Shown in pieces: positions 1 through 10,044 of a DNA stretch of 64,000 bases (the stretch's first letter is position 1; each line of letters opens with the position of its first letter). The stretch comes from Leifsonia shinshuensis (GTDB lineage: Bacteria; Actinomycetota; Actinomycetes; Actinomycetales; Microbacteriaceae). The notes beneath the pieces are model-generated. The model had not been told where the DNA came from and did no database searches. It saw only the letters and a program-made list of their open reading frames with translations. The stretch lies in NCBI RefSeq assembly GCF_022606355.1, contig NZ_JAHHZQ010000001.1, forward strand, positions 62,001-126,000, read 5' to 3'. The position numbers and the translations under genes are program-made.

Positions 1-939
<939 letters not shown>

Positions 940-968
940 CCCAGCCGCTGCGCGCCACGGCAACCTGA

Positions 969-1000
969 GAGGGGCCGCACCCGCGGGGGTGCGGCCCCTC
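969..1000. terminator. Hairpin terminator between convergent ilvC and DUF1918 gene
   Basis: A perfect 14-bp stem (969-982 with 987-1000) closes a 4-base loop just after the ilvC stop and just before the stop of the opposite-strand DUF1918 gene. There is no U-tract, as is common for actinobacterial terminators. Its position suggests that it acts in both directions. Confidence 0.7.
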
Positions 1001-1006
1001 CGCCGT

Positions 1007-1195
1007 TCAGACGGAACTGTGCTCGATGACCGTGTCGGTGCCGGGGTAGACGAGCGTCTCGTGGCCGTCGTCGAACCGGACGAGATAGGGCGGAGCGCCG
1101 TCCGCTCCGCGCACCTCCAGCACTTCGCCATGGCGGTCGGGCGACTCCACCGTGGCGCCCCGGATGCAGATCCGGTCTCCGATCGTCGCCTGCAT
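1007..1195 (-). CDS. DUF1918 small protein
   Basis: This 62-residue protein starts MQATIGDRICIRGATVE and carries DGHETLVYPGTDTVIEH, the pattern of the DUF1918 family: small SH3-barrel-like proteins of unknown function common in Actinobacteria. The start is supported by GGAGG a few bases upstream on the minus strand. It is divergent from cutC and convergent with ilvC. No catalytic residues can be assigned. The family call is confident; the function is unknown. Confidence 0.85.
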   Translation of the reverse strand: MQATIGDRICIRGATVESPDRHGEVLEVRGADGAPPYLVRFDDGHETLVYPGTDTVIEHSSV

Positions 1196-1287
1196 GACGA
1201 CCTCCTTCCGCGCCTCACCGCGTGCGGGCTCCTACTGCCGACGCTACGCCCGCAGCCGCCGTCGGAGAATGCCGCTATCGTGGCGGC

Positions 1288-2019
1288 ATGCCCCTCCGCA
1301 GCGCCGCCGTCGAGATCGCCGTCCAGGATGTCGCCGGTGTGCGCGTCGCACTCGCGGAGGGCGCCGACCGGGTCGAACTGTGCGCGGCACTCCCGCTCGG
1401 CGGCCTCACGCCGTCGGCCGGCCTGGTCGCCCAAGCCGTCGAGGAGGCGACCGAGGCGGGCCGCAGCGACTTCGTGCACGTTCTCGTCCGTCCCCGCGGT
1501 GGCGGTTTCGTCTACGATGCGGACGAGCTCGAGACGACGCTGGCCGACATCCGCTTCGCCCGGCAGAGCGGGGCCGGCGGGGTTGTCGTCGGCGCCCTCG
1601 ACGAGGCGGGACAGATCGACCGCGAGGCGATCGCGCGTTTCGTCGAGGGAGCGGGCGACCTCGACCTCACCTTCCATCGCGCGTTCGACACCCTGGCGGA
1701 TCCCGAGGCGGCGGCCGAAGTGCTCATCGAGCTCGGCGCCGCCCGCGTGCTGACCTCCGGTGGCGCCGCGCGCAGCATCGACGGGATCGAGGCCCTGCGC
1801 GCGCTGGCCCAGCGGGTCGGTGGCCGTCTCCAGGTGATGGCGGGTGGGGGAGTGCGGGTTCGGGACATCCCCGCGCTGACCGCCGCAGGGGTCGACGCTG
1901 TGCACCTCTCGGCCCGGCAGACCGTCTCCGGAGCTCCAAGCGGTCCGGGTGGCGGCGACGCCCGCTACGACATCACCGATCCGGTCGCGGTGCGCGAGGC
2001 GGTCGCCGCCACGCGCTGA
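1288..2019 (+). CDS. cutC: Copper homeostasis protein CutC family
   Basis: This 243-residue TIM-barrel protein has the family segments EGADRVELCAALPLGGLTPS, HVLVRPRGGGFVYD and TFHRAFDTLADP, the last containing the conserved FHRAFD motif. CutC proteins were linked to copper tolerance in bacteria, but their biochemical role is unsettled. The frame is open further upstream; I chose ATG 1288 because the TATCGT -10 box at 1276-1281 lies 6 bases ahead, giving a leaderless transcript, and because family similarity begins there. It stands alone between a divergent DUF1918 gene and serA. Confidence 0.9.
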   Translation: MPLRSAAVEIAVQDVAGVRVALAEGADRVELCAALPLGGLTPSAGLVAQAVEEATEAGRSDFVHVLVRPRGGGFVYDADELETTLADIRFARQSGAGGVVVGALDEAGQIDREAIARFVEGAGDLDLTFHRAFDTLADPEAAAEVLIELGAARVLTSGGAARSIDGIEALRALAQRVGGRLQVMAGGGVRVRDIPALTAAGVDAVHLSARQTVSGAPSGPGGGDARYDITDPVAVREAVAATR

Positions 2020-2145
2020 CGACGGCGCCGGGGGTCGTAACGCGGCGCAAGCCACGCTTGCCGTCCCGCTAGAGTTAAGCAACCCGCGCACCGTCGACTG
2101 CTGCGCGCCTTCTCCCAAGCCAGCCTCCCTGTAAGGAACTGCCAC

Positions 2146-3738
2146 GTGACAAAGCCGGTCGTCTTGATCGCCGAAGAACTCTCGCCCGCCACCGTCGACG
2201 CCCTCGGGCCGGACTTCGACATCCGCGACGTCGACGGGACCGACCGGGCCGCCCTGCTCTCCGCCGTCGCCGAGGCGGACGCCATCCTCGTGCGCTCCGC
2301 GACCAAGGTCGACGCCGAGGTGATCGCGGCCGCTCCCAAGCTGCGCGTGATCGCCCGCGCCGGCGTCGGACTCGACAACGTGGACATCAAGACGGCCACG
2401 AACGCCGGTGTCATGGTCGTCAACGCCCCGACCTCCAACATCATCTCGGCCGCCGAGCTCACGGTCGGCCACATCCTGAGCCTCGCCCGCCACATCCCGG
2501 CCGCTCACAACGCCCTCGCGCAGGGTCAGTGGAAGCGCTCGAAGTACACCGGGGTGGAGCTGTACGAGAAGACCGTCGGCATCATCGGGCTCGGCCGCAT
2601 CGGCGCGCTCATCACGGCGCGGCTGCAGGCCTTCGGCACCAAGGTGATCGCCTACGACCCCTACGTCACGAGCGCCCGCGCGCAGCAGCTCGGCGTTCAG
2701 CTGGTGAGCCTCGACGAGCTGCTCGCCGACGCCGACTTCATCACCATCCACATGCCCAAGACGCCGGAGACGACGGGGATGATCTCCGACGACCAGCTCG
2801 CGCTGATGAAGCCGACGGCGTTCATCGTCAACGTCGCCCGCGGCGGCCTGATCGACGAGGACGCGCTCTACCGGGCGCTCAGCACCCACAGCATCGCGGG
2901 CGCTGGGCTCGACGTCTTCGTGAGCGAGCCCCCGGCCGACTCTGCGCTGCTCGGGCTCGAGAACGTGGTGGTCACACCCCACCTGGGCGCGTCGACCGAC
3001 GAGGCCCAGGAGAAGGCCGGCGTCTCCGTCGCGAAGTCGGTGCGCCTCGCGCTCTCGGGCGAACTCGTCCCCGACGCCGTCAACGTCGCGGGCGGCGTCA
3101 TCGACCCGTACGTCCGCCCCGGCATCCCGCTCGTCGAGAAGCTCGGCCAGGTGTTCTCTGGCCTGGCGCACAGCCCGCTCACCAGCATCGACGTGGAGGT
3201 CCGCGGCGAGCTCGTCGACTACGACGTCAGCGTGCTCAAGCTCGCGGCACTGAAGGGCCTCTTCACGAACATCGTGAGCGAGACCGTCTCGTACGTGAAC
3301 GCGCCGCTCCTCGCCGAGCAGCGCGGCATCGAGGTGCGGCTCATCACCGACTCGGTCAGCGAGGAGTACCGCAACCTGATCACGCTGCGCGGCGCCCTGA
3401 GCGACGGCTCGCAGGTGTCGGTGTCGGGCACGCTCACCGGCACCAAGCAGATCGAGAAGGTCGTGGAGATCAACGGCTACGACGTCGAGGTGCCGGTCGC
3501 CGAGCACCTGATCGTGATGATCTACGACGACCGCCCCGGCATCGTCGCGGTCTACGGCCACGAGTTCGGCGAGGCGGAGATCAACATCGCCGGCATGCAG
3601 ATCGCGCGGACCTCCGCGGGCGGCAAGGCGCTCAGCGTCCTCACCGTCGACTCGCGCGTGCCGGAGGGCCTGCTCGAGAAGGTCCGTGTCGCCATCGACG
3701 CCGACCTCATGCAGGAGATCGACATCACGGAGTCCTGA
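2146..3738 (+). CDS. serA: D-3-phosphoglycerate dehydrogenase, long ACT form
   Basis: A 530-residue protein, the usual length of the long actinobacterial SerA. Residues 1-315 form the catalytic and NAD domains, with the dinucleotide fingerprint GLGRIG at 148-153, the VNVARGGLIDEDAL segment (catalytic Arg) and the TPHLGAS segment (catalytic His). An intervening substrate-binding domain follows. A C-terminal ACT domain (from about 453, with DDRPGIVAVYGHEFGE) would sense serine. It catalyses the first step of serine synthesis from 3-phosphoglycerate. Translation starts at GTG 2146 behind GTAAGGA (2131-2137). A possible -10, TAGAGT, is seen at 2070-2075. Confidence 0.97.
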   Translation: MTKPVVLIAEELSPATVDALGPDFDIRDVDGTDRAALLSAVAEADAILVRSATKVDAEVIAAAPKLRVIARAGVGLDNVDIKTATNAGVMVVNAPTSNIISAAELTVGHILSLARHIPAAHNALAQGQWKRSKYTGVELYEKTVGIIGLGRIGALITARLQAFGTKVIAYDPYVTSARAQQLGVQLVSLDELLADADFITIHMPKTPETTGMISDDQLALMKPTAFIVNVARGGLIDEDALYRALSTHSIAGAGLDVFVSEPPADSALLGLENVVVTPHLGASTDEAQEKAGVSVAKSVRLALSGELVPDAVNVAGGVIDPYVRPGIPLVEKLGQVFSGLAHSPLTSIDVEVRGELVDYDVSVLKLAALKGLFTNIVSETVSYVNAPLLAEQRGIEVRLITDSVSEEYRNLITLRGALSDGSQVSVSGTLTGTKQIEKVVEINGYDVEVPVAEHLIVMIYDDRPGIVAVYGHEFGEAEINIAGMQIARTSAGGKALSVLTVDSRVPEGLLEKVRVAIDADLMQEIDITES

Positions 3739-3847
3739 CGCCCGTCGCGATCTCATTGTCGCGCGCTGTCGATTTCGGCGGTTGACTTGCGTCGTGGGGG
3801 TGCCGACGCCCTCCCGGCTCGGCACCCGGCGAAGTGAGGAGACCATC

Positions 3848-4213
3848 ATGTCCGACGAATACGTCCTGCTCATCCACGAGCCGGACTGGGATCCGGACTC
3901 CATGACGCCCGATGAGTGGCGGGAGGCGATGACCGGCCATCAGGCCTTCCAGGATGCGGTCGTGGCGGCGGGCGAGCGGATCCTCGCGACCAGCGCCCTG
4001 CAACCGATCACGAAGGCCACCAAGATCACCCCACGCGCCGGCGAGCCCCCGCTGATCAGCGACGGGCCCTTCAGCGAGACCCGGGAGGTGGTCACCGGCT
4101 TCTACAGCTTCACCGCGTCCACCCCGGAGCAGGCCAGGGAGCTGGCCGCGCTGGTGCCGACGGGGGGCTGGGTCGAGCTGTACCCGGTGCTGGCGCTCGA
4201 CCTGGCCCGCTGA
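3848..4213 (+). CDS. YCII-related DGPF-domain protein
   Basis: A 121-residue YCII/DGPF-type protein with the hallmark SDGPFSETREVVTGFY motif near residues 75-90. Such proteins share the muconolactone-isomerase-like ferredoxin fold, and their substrate is generally unknown. ATG 3848 follows a GAGGAG ribosome-binding site. It lies 35 bases before an ECF sigma factor gene of the group known to co-occur with DGPF proteins (ECF42), so the two probably form a regulatory pair in one operon, the DGPF protein being a likely target or accessory. Function is unproven. Confidence 0.88.
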   Translation: MSDEYVLLIHEPDWDPDSMTPDEWREAMTGHQAFQDAVVAAGERILATSALQPITKATKITPRAGEPPLISDGPFSETREVVTGFYSFTASTPEQARELAALVPTGGWVELYPVLALDLAR

Positions 4214-4248
4214 GCGGTCGGATCACGAGTGGTGACGGTGGGGACCGG

Positions 4249-5496
4249 ATGACGGCGGCCGAGCGCCTGGAGCGCGCGTACCGCGAGGACGCCGCACGGA
4301 TCCTGGGCGCGGTCGCGCGCACGACGGGGGACCTGCTGCTCGCCGAGGACGCGGTGCAGGAGGCGTTCGCGCGTGCGCTCGTCGAGGCCGCCCGCGGTCG
4401 GGAACCGGCCAACCCGGCCGCCTGGATCACGACCGTGGCGCGACGCGTCGCCATCGACGTCCAGCGGCGCGAGCGCACCTCGTCGCGGGTCGCCCCGATG
4501 CTCGCCGCGCAACTCGCCATCGCCGAGCGGTCGGCCGTCGACGGCGACGTGGAGGGAGGAACGTCGGTGTTCACCGGGGACGAGCGTCTCGAGCTCATCC
4601 TGCTGGTCGCGCATCCCGACCTCGCACAGGAGGCCAGGGTGGCCCTTGCGTTGCGGCACGTCTGCGGTGTGCCGACCGCGCGGATCGCCGAGGCCTTCCT
4701 GGTCTCCGAGCCCACGATGGCCGCGCGTCTCACCCGTGCCAAGAAGCGCATCCACGACTCCGGCATCCGGTTCTCGCTGGACGACCCCGCGATGGTCTCG
4801 GCGCGGATGCCGGACGCGCTCACCACCGTCTACCTGCTCTACTCCGCGGGCCACGCGGCCGCCGACGACCGGTTGCGCGGCGACGCCATCGCTCTCGCCA
4901 GGGACGCGCACCGGCTGACCGGCGAACCAGAGAGCGCCGGCTTGCTCGCTCTGCTGCTGCTCACGGAGGCCCGCCAGGCCACGCGACTGACGTCCGACGA
5001 CGAGTTCGCGACGCTGCGCGAGGCCGACCGGTCGCGTTGGGATGTCACGCTCCTCGCCGAGGGCGAGCGCCTCGCGACGGAGGCCCTGACCGGTGTCGGC
5101 GCCGAGGGGGACGGCCGGTATGCACTGCAGGCGGGCATCGCAGGACTCCACGCCATCGCACCGAGCTGGGACGCCACCGACTGGCCGTTGATCGTTCGCC
5201 TCTACGACGGGCTGGTGAGGGTGTGGCCGAGCGCCGCCGCCCGCCTGGGCCGGTTGGTCGCCGTGGGGCACAGCCCCGACGCTGGGCCGGAGGTCGCGCT
5301 GGCCGGACTCGACGCGGACCCCGTACTCTTCGAAGGCCCGCTGGCTCCGCGTGCGCACGCCGCACGCGCCGAGCTGCTCCGTCTCGCAGGGGCGACCGCT
5401 GCAGCGGCGGTGGAGCTGCGGCGTGCGATCGCCGCCTCGGGCGACGATCGCACCCGGAGATCGCTGCAGCGGCTCCTCGACGCCGGGGCCGTGTGA
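4249..5496 (+). CDS. ECF42-type RNA polymerase sigma factor with C-terminal extension
   Basis: A 415-residue protein. Residues 1-90 hold sigma region 2 (LLAEDAVQEAFARAL, then NPAAWITTVARRVAIDVQR). Residues 100-180 hold region 4 (VPTARIAEAFLVSEPTMAARLTR, a helix-turn-helix). About 230 further residues form an alanine-rich helical, TPR-like extension. This layout with a DGPF neighbour matches the ECF42 group, in which the C-terminal extension, rather than an anti-sigma factor, controls activity (known for the family). ATG 4249 is chosen because family similarity begins there. The inducing signal cannot be read from the sequence. Confidence 0.88.
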   Translation: MTAAERLERAYREDAARILGAVARTTGDLLLAEDAVQEAFARALVEAARGREPANPAAWITTVARRVAIDVQRRERTSSRVAPMLAAQLAIAERSAVDGDVEGGTSVFTGDERLELILLVAHPDLAQEARVALALRHVCGVPTARIAEAFLVSEPTMAARLTRAKKRIHDSGIRFSLDDPAMVSARMPDALTTVYLLYSAGHAAADDRLRGDAIALARDAHRLTGEPESAGLLALLLLTEARQATRLTSDDEFATLREADRSRWDVTLLAEGERLATEALTGVGAEGDGRYALQAGIAGLHAIAPSWDATDWPLIVRLYDGLVRVWPSAAARLGRLVAVGHSPDAGPEVALAGLDADPVLFEGPLAPRAHAARAELLRLAGATAAAAVELRRAIAASGDDRTRRSLQRLLDAGAV

Positions 5497-5527
5497 CCGT
5501 TCGGTCGCGGTGACCGTTCAGTCGCGC
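5494..5527. repeat. Tandem 17-bp repeat at a convergent gene end
   Basis: Two adjacent 17-base units (5494-5510, 5511-5527) differ at two positions. The first contains the stop codon of the sigma factor gene. The second contains the stop codon of the tetR gene on the other strand. Probably a local duplication; no hairpin comparable with the other convergent ends is seen here. Confidence 0.6.
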
Positions 5528-6102
5528 GCCGACAGGCGCTCGACCAGCGCGATGAGCTGCTGCACGTCCGTCTCGTCGCGGAGCACGGCGTTGGCCGCGG
5601 GGAGCAGGGCGCTGTTGTAGTACATCCCGTCGCCGATGAGCATGATCGTGCGTGCGACCATCCGGTCGCCGACGACGGCTTCCAGCTCGCTGAGCCACAG
5701 GCGCTGCGCGTCGGCGAGGGCGTCGCTGGCCCGGGCGTCCGAGGCTTGGGCGAGCCGGGCGATGGCGACGATGACCCGTTCGAGTCGGTTGTCCGACGGG
5801 ATGGAGGTGCGCAGGAAGTACGACACCGGGCCGTCGGGTGCGGAGCGCATGTGCTCGACGTCCCGCTCGAGATCGGCGGCGAAGCGCTCGAGCACGCCGT
5901 CGACGAGGGCGTCTTTGGAAGCGAAATGGTAGAGCAGGCCGCCCTTGGAGACGCCGGCGCGCGCGGCGACCGCCTCGAGAGTGGCCGCCCGCTCGCTGTG
6001 CTCGGCGAGCAGGTCTTCGAAGGCGTCGAGGATGCGGTCGCGCACGGACCGGCCGGGAGCCGTGGGCGTCGCCGGCGAGGCGGGAGCGACGGGGGAGGGC
6101 AT
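5518..6102 (-). CDS. TetR-family transcriptional repressor
   Basis: A 194-residue regulator. The N-terminal helix-turn-helix (about 20-65) reads RILDAFEDLLAEHSERAATLEAVAARAGVSK split over two helices, followed by GGLLYHFASKDALVDGVL, a classic TetR signature. The C-terminal helical part would bind a ligand. It is divergent from an MFS exporter, with a 26-bp palindrome between them, so it most likely represses the exporter and itself. ATG 6102 has a TAGCAT box (minus strand 6114-6109) 6 bases ahead, indicating leaderless expression. The ligand is unknown. Confidence 0.93.
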   Translation of the reverse strand: MPSPVAPASPATPTAPGRSVRDRILDAFEDLLAEHSERAATLEAVAARAGVSKGGLLYHFASKDALVDGVLERFAADLERDVEHMRSAPDGPVSYFLRTSIPSDNRLERVIVAIARLAQASDARASDALADAQRLWLSELEAVVGDRMVARTIMLIGDGMYYNSALLPAANAVLRDETDVQQLIALVERLSARD

Positions 6103-6133
6103 GGGGCCATGCTAGCCGCCGCTGGCGGCGATC

Positions 6134-6164
6134 TTGATTACTGTACCGTCCAGACGGTACAGTA
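6134..6164 (+). promoter_or_regulatory. Promoter and TetR operator of the MFS exporter
   Basis: A near-perfect 26-bp palindrome (6139-6164; 12-bp arms, 2-base centre at 6151-6152) overlaps a promoter: -35 TTGATT at 6134-6139, 18-base spacer, -10 TACAGT at 6158-6163, 6 bases before the exporter ATG. A TetR dimer bound here would cover the spacer and -10, which explains repression. Positions are read directly; repressor identity is inferred from the divergent tetR. Confidence 0.85.
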
Positions 6165-6169
6165 GATCC

Positions 6170-7711
6170 ATGTCCGCGACCACCCACTCCACCACCGCAC
6201 CCACCTCCGCACCGGCTCCGGCCCGCGGTGGCGCCCGTGCGTGGGCGGCGCTGGTGGTGCTCATGCTGCCGGTGCTGCTCGTCTCCGTCGACAACACCGT
6301 GCTCGGCTTCGCGCTTCCGGCGATCACCGAGGCTCTGCGGCCCTCCGGCACGCAGATGCTGTGGATCGTCGACGTCTACCCGCTGGTGCTCGCCGGCCTC
6401 CTGGTCGCCATGGGCAGCCTCGGCGACCGCATCGGCCGTCGCCGGGTGCTGCTCATCGGGGCCACGGGCTTCGCCGCCGTATCGGCCGCCGCGGCGTTCG
6501 CGCCCACCGCGGAACTGCTGATCGCCGCCCGGGCCGCCCTCGGCTTCTTCGGCGCCATGCTCATGCCGTCCACCCTGTCGCTGCTGCGCAGTGTGTTCCA
6601 GGACCGCGAGCAGCGCCGCCTCGCCATCGCGATCTGGGCCGCGGGATTCGCCGCAGGTTCGGCGCTCGGCCCGATCGTGGGCGGTCTGCTGATCGAGCAC
6701 TTCTGGTGGGGCTCGGTGTTCCTGCTGGCGGTCCCCGTGCTGATCCCGCTTCTCGTGCTCACGCCGCTGCTCGTGCGGGAGTCCCGCGACCCGAACCCGG
6801 GCCCGGTCGACGTCGTCTCGATCCTGCTCTCGCTGCTGACGATGGCGCCGATCGTCTACGGCATCAAGGAGTTCGCCGTGCACGGCCTCGCGGTCGTGCC
6901 CGTGCTGGCGGTGGGCATCGGCCTCGCGGCCGGCGTGCTGTTCGTGATGCGGCAGCTGCGCCGTCCGATCCCGATGCTCGACATGCGGCTGTTCCGCCGT
7001 GCGGCGTTCAGCGGCGCGGTGCTGATCAACCTGTTGAGCGTGATCGCCCTGGTCGGCTTCCTGTTCTTCGTGTCCCAGCACCTCCAGCTCGTGCTCGGAC
7101 TGCCGCCGGTGCAGGCCGGCATGGTGCTGCTCCCGGGGCTCGCCACGATGATCGTCTCCGGCCTGGTCGTGGTGCCGATCGCCCGGAGGCTTCGGCCGGG
7201 TTTCGTCATCGCCGCCGGCCTGTGCGTCTCGGCGACGGGATACCTGCTGGTCGCGCTGACGGGAGGGGACGCCTCGTGGGGCGTGCTGCTCGCGGCGTTC
7301 GTGCTGCTCGGGGCCGGGATCGGCGCGGCGGAGACGGTGTCCAACGAGCTCATCATCTCCACCGCTCCGGCGGACAAGGCGGGAGCCGCGTCGGCGGTCT
7401 CGGAGACCGCGTACGAGCTCGGCGCCGTGCTCGGAACGGCCACGCTCGGCAGCATCATCATCGCGTCGTACCGCGCCGCGATCGTGCTGCCGTCCGGGCT
7501 CAGCCCGGCCGACGCGACAGCGGCGTCCGACACGCTCGGCGGGGCGGTCACGGTGGCGGAAGGCCTCCCGGCACACGCGGCCGCGGAGCTGCTGGAGTCG
7601 GCGCGGCACGCGTTCGACAGCGGGATCGGGCTCACGGCCTCCATCGGCGTCACGCTGATGCTGACCGCGGCCGTGCTCGCCGTCTTCACCCTGCGCCGCG
7701 TCCGCGGCTGA
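6170..7711 (+). CDS. MFS drug exporter, 14-TM DHA2 type
   Basis: A 513-residue membrane protein with about 14 hydrophobic segments, the usual size of the DHA2 (EmrB/QacA) family. Helix 1 ends in LLVSVDNTVLGFALP (the D-x-T motif of this family). The loop between helices 2 and 3 has GSLGDRIGRRRVLLIG (MFS motif A), and motif C-like GFAAGSALGPIVGG follows. Such proteins expel cationic drugs or toxic metabolites by proton antiport. ATG 6170 is set by the promoter, whose -10 ends 6 bases ahead. Repression by the divergent TetR is likely. Confidence 0.93.
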   Translation: MSATTHSTTAPTSAPAPARGGARAWAALVVLMLPVLLVSVDNTVLGFALPAITEALRPSGTQMLWIVDVYPLVLAGLLVAMGSLGDRIGRRRVLLIGATGFAAVSAAAAFAPTAELLIAARAALGFFGAMLMPSTLSLLRSVFQDREQRRLAIAIWAAGFAAGSALGPIVGGLLIEHFWWGSVFLLAVPVLIPLLVLTPLLVRESRDPNPGPVDVVSILLSLLTMAPIVYGIKEFAVHGLAVVPVLAVGIGLAAGVLFVMRQLRRPIPMLDMRLFRRAAFSGAVLINLLSVIALVGFLFFVSQHLQLVLGLPPVQAGMVLLPGLATMIVSGLVVVPIARRLRPGFVIAAGLCVSATGYLLVALTGGDASWGVLLAAFVLLGAGIGAAETVSNELIISTAPADKAGAASAVSETAYELGAVLGTATLGSIIIASYRAAIVLPSGLSPADATAASDTLGGAVTVAEGLPAHAAAELLESARHAFDSGIGLTASIGVTLMLTAAVLAVFTLRRVRG

Positions 7712-7818
7712 CACCGCTCCGCCGCCTCGCCGACGCCCGGCCGGCGGCGGCGCGGAGGCCGCGCCGGCGGCGATAGTGTTAGGTGAACCGTCCGCCCACC
7801 GATCAGTGCAGGAGCGTC

Positions 7819-8874
7819 ATGAGCACAACCGTCCAACTCGCCGTCATCCCCGGGGACGGGATCGGTCCGGAGGTGATCGCGGAGGCGGTCAAGGTGCTCG
7901 ACACGGTGGCCGCGGGAAGCGACCTCGCGTTCGAGAAGACGTACTTCTCGCTCGGCGCCGACCGGTACCTGGCCACGGGCGACGTTCTCACCGACGACGA
8001 TCTGGCCGCGATCGCCGGCCACGATGCGATCCTGCTCGGCGCCGTCGGCGGCAGGCCGGGCGACCCGCGGCTGACCGGGGCCAACATCGAACGCGGGCTG
8101 CTGCTGAAGCTGCGGTTCTCGCTCGACCACTACGTCAACCTCCGCCCGACCACGCTCTTCCCCGGAATCGCGAGCCCGCTCGCGAACCCGGGCGACGTGG
8201 ATTTCGTGGTGGTGCGCGAAGGAACGGAAGGGCCGTACGTCGGCAACGGCGGCGCCATCCGGCAGGGCACGCCCCACGAGATCGCCAACGAGGTCTCCGT
8301 CAACACCGCGTACGGCGTCGAGCGCGTGGTGCGCTACGCCTTCGAGCAGGCCGAGCAGCGCCGCAAGAAGCTGACGCTCGTGCACAAGACCAACGTGCTG
8401 ACCTTCTCGGGAGGCCTCTGGAAGCGGATCGTCGACGCGGTCGCCGCCGAGCACCCCGACGTGGCCGTGGACTACCTGCATGTCGACGCGGCGACGATCT
8501 TCCTGGTCACAGATCCTGCTAGATTCGATGTGATCGTCACGGACAACCTCTTCGGCGACATCCTCACCGACCTCGCGGCCGCGATCAGCGGCGGCATCGG
8601 ACTGGCCGCCTCGGGCAACCTCAACCCCGCGGGCGAGTTCCCGAGCATGTTCGAACCGGTTCACGGATCGGCCCCCGACATCGCCGGCCAGCAGAAGGCC
8701 GACCCCACCGCCGCGATCCTCTCCGTCGCTCTCCTCCTGCGCCACCTCGGCGCCCGGGAGCTCGCGGAGCGCGTCGAGCAGGCGGTGACGTCCGACCTGG
8801 CCGCCCGCAGCGGCGACGCGCGCACGACCTCCGAGATCGGCGACGCGATCGCGGCCCGCGTGGCGCAGAATTGA
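7819..8874 (+). CDS. leuB: 3-isopropylmalate dehydrogenase
   Basis: A 351-residue beta-decarboxylating dehydrogenase with the N-terminal [11 protein letters not shown] motif, the substrate-binding [14 protein letters not shown] segment and the signature [20 protein letters not shown], whose aspartates bind the divalent metal. It oxidises and decarboxylates 3-isopropylmalate in leucine synthesis using NAD. ATG 7819 follows GCAGGAG (7808-7814). It is 23 bases from ilvE, so the two make a leucine/branched-chain operon, separated from leuCD at 43082. Confidence 0.96.
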   Translation: MSTTVQLAVIPGDGIGPEVIAEAVKVLDTVAAGSDLAFEKTYFSLGADRYLATGDVLTDDDLAAIAGHDAILLGAVGGRPGDPRLTGANIERGLLLKLRFSLDHYVNLRPTTLFPGIASPLANPGDVDFVVVREGTEGPYVGNGGAIRQGTPHEIANEVSVNTAYGVERVVRYAFEQAEQRRKKLTLVHKTNVLTFSGGLWKRIVDAVAAEHPDVAVDYLHVDAATIFLVTDPARFDVIVTDNLFGDILTDLAAAISGGIGLAASGNLNPAGEFPSMFEPVHGSAPDIAGQQKADPTAAILSVALLLRHLGARELAERVEQAVTSDLAARSGDARTTSEIGDAIAARVAQN

Positions 8875-8897
8875 CGCATCGCAGCAAAGGACACTCA

Positions 8898-10028
8898 ATG
8901 ACCTCCACCAGCATCAACCTCACCTCCGGCCCCTCCGAGACCGCGGGGCTCCTCTGGAACGTCACTCGCAGCGAGTCGGCACGCAGCGCGGCCGAGCGCG
9001 ACGAGATCCTGGCGAACCCCGGTTTCGGCAACTACTTCACCGATCACATGGTCGACCTCTGCTGGTCGGCCAAGGGCGGCTGGCACCGGCCGCGGGTCTC
9101 CCCGTACGGGCCCATCCAGCTGGACCCGTCGGCCGCGGTGCTGCACTACGCCCAGGAGATCTTCGAGGGCCTCAAGGCGTACCGGCACGCGGACGGCTCG
9201 ATCTGGAGCTTCCGCCCGGAGGCCAATGCAGCGCGCATGCAGCGGTCGGCCTACCGCCTCGCGCTTCCCGAGCTGCCCGTCGAGCACTTCCTCGACGCGC
9301 TCAAGCAACTCGTCGCGGTGGACGGCGACTGGGTGCCCGACCGCGAGGAGACCAGCCTGTACCTCCGGCCGTTCATGTTCGCCAAGGAGGCGTTCCTCGG
9401 TGTGCGCCCGGCGAACAAGGTGGCGTTCTACCTGATCGCCAGCCCCGCAGGCGCCTACTTCCCGAGCGGCGTCGCCCCGGTGTCGATCTGGCTGTCCGAT
9501 CACTGGTCGCGCGCCGGCAAGGGCGGCACGGGTGCGGCGAAGACCGGCGGAAACTACGCGTCGAGCCTGCTGCCGCAGGCGGAGGCGTACGAGCACGGCT
9601 GCGCCCAGGTGCTGTTCCTCGACTCGGTCGAGGGCACGTACATCGAGGAGCTCGGCGGGATGAACGTCGTGCTCGTCTACAAAGACGGCACCCTGGTCAC
9701 GCCCGAGTCGGACAGCATCCTCGAGGGCATCACGCTCGACTCGGTGCTTCAGCTCGCGCGCGACCGTGGGCACGCGGTGGAGCGTCGTCGCGTGACGATC
9801 GACGAGTGGCGCACCGGCGTGGAGTCGGGCGACATCGTCGAGGTGTTCGCGTGCGGGACCGCCGCCGTCATCACCCCGATCGGCGAGCTGAAGTCCGACA
9901 CGTTCACCGTCGGCGACATCACCGCGCCTCCCGGGGAGCTGACCATGTCGCTGCGCAAGGAGCTGACCGACATCCAGTACGGCCGCGAGCGCGACCGCCA
10001 CGGCTGGATGCTGCGCCTCGACGCCTGA
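8898..10028 (+). CDS. ilvE: Branched-chain amino acid aminotransferase
   Basis: A 376-residue fold-type IV PLP enzyme. Characteristic segments are LHYAQEIFEGLKAYR, SLYLRPFMFA and TGAAKTGGNYASSLL, whose lysine should form the Schiff base with PLP. Family glycines follow in EELGGMNVVLVYKDG. It performs the last transamination of valine, isoleucine and leucine synthesis. ATG 8898 has AAAGGA (8886-8891) upstream. It forms an operon with leuB. A very strong palindrome lies just after the stop. Confidence 0.96.
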   Translation: MTSTSINLTSGPSETAGLLWNVTRSESARSAAERDEILANPGFGNYFTDHMVDLCWSAKGGWHRPRVSPYGPIQLDPSAAVLHYAQEIFEGLKAYRHADGSIWSFRPEANAARMQRSAYRLALPELPVEHFLDALKQLVAVDGDWVPDREETSLYLRPFMFAKEAFLGVRPANKVAFYLIASPAGAYFPSGVAPVSIWLSDHWSRAGKGGTGAAKTGGNYASSLLPQAEAYEHGCAQVLFLDSVEGTYIEELGGMNVVLVYKDGTLVTPESDSILEGITLDSVLQLARDRGHAVERRRVTIDEWRTGVESGDIVEVFACGTAAVITPIGELKSDTFTVGDITAPPGELTMSLRKELTDIQYGRERDRHGWMLRLDA

Positions 10029-10044
10029 CGGCTGACGGCTCTGC

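Noticed and set aside
5045-7714. Very long minus-strand frames opposite sigma, tetR and MFS genes, and similar ones opposite gltX, proV and recG
   Set aside because: Low-complexity Arg/Gly/Asp/His-rich translations are shadows of high-GC genes on the other strand; the true genes there have full domain sets.
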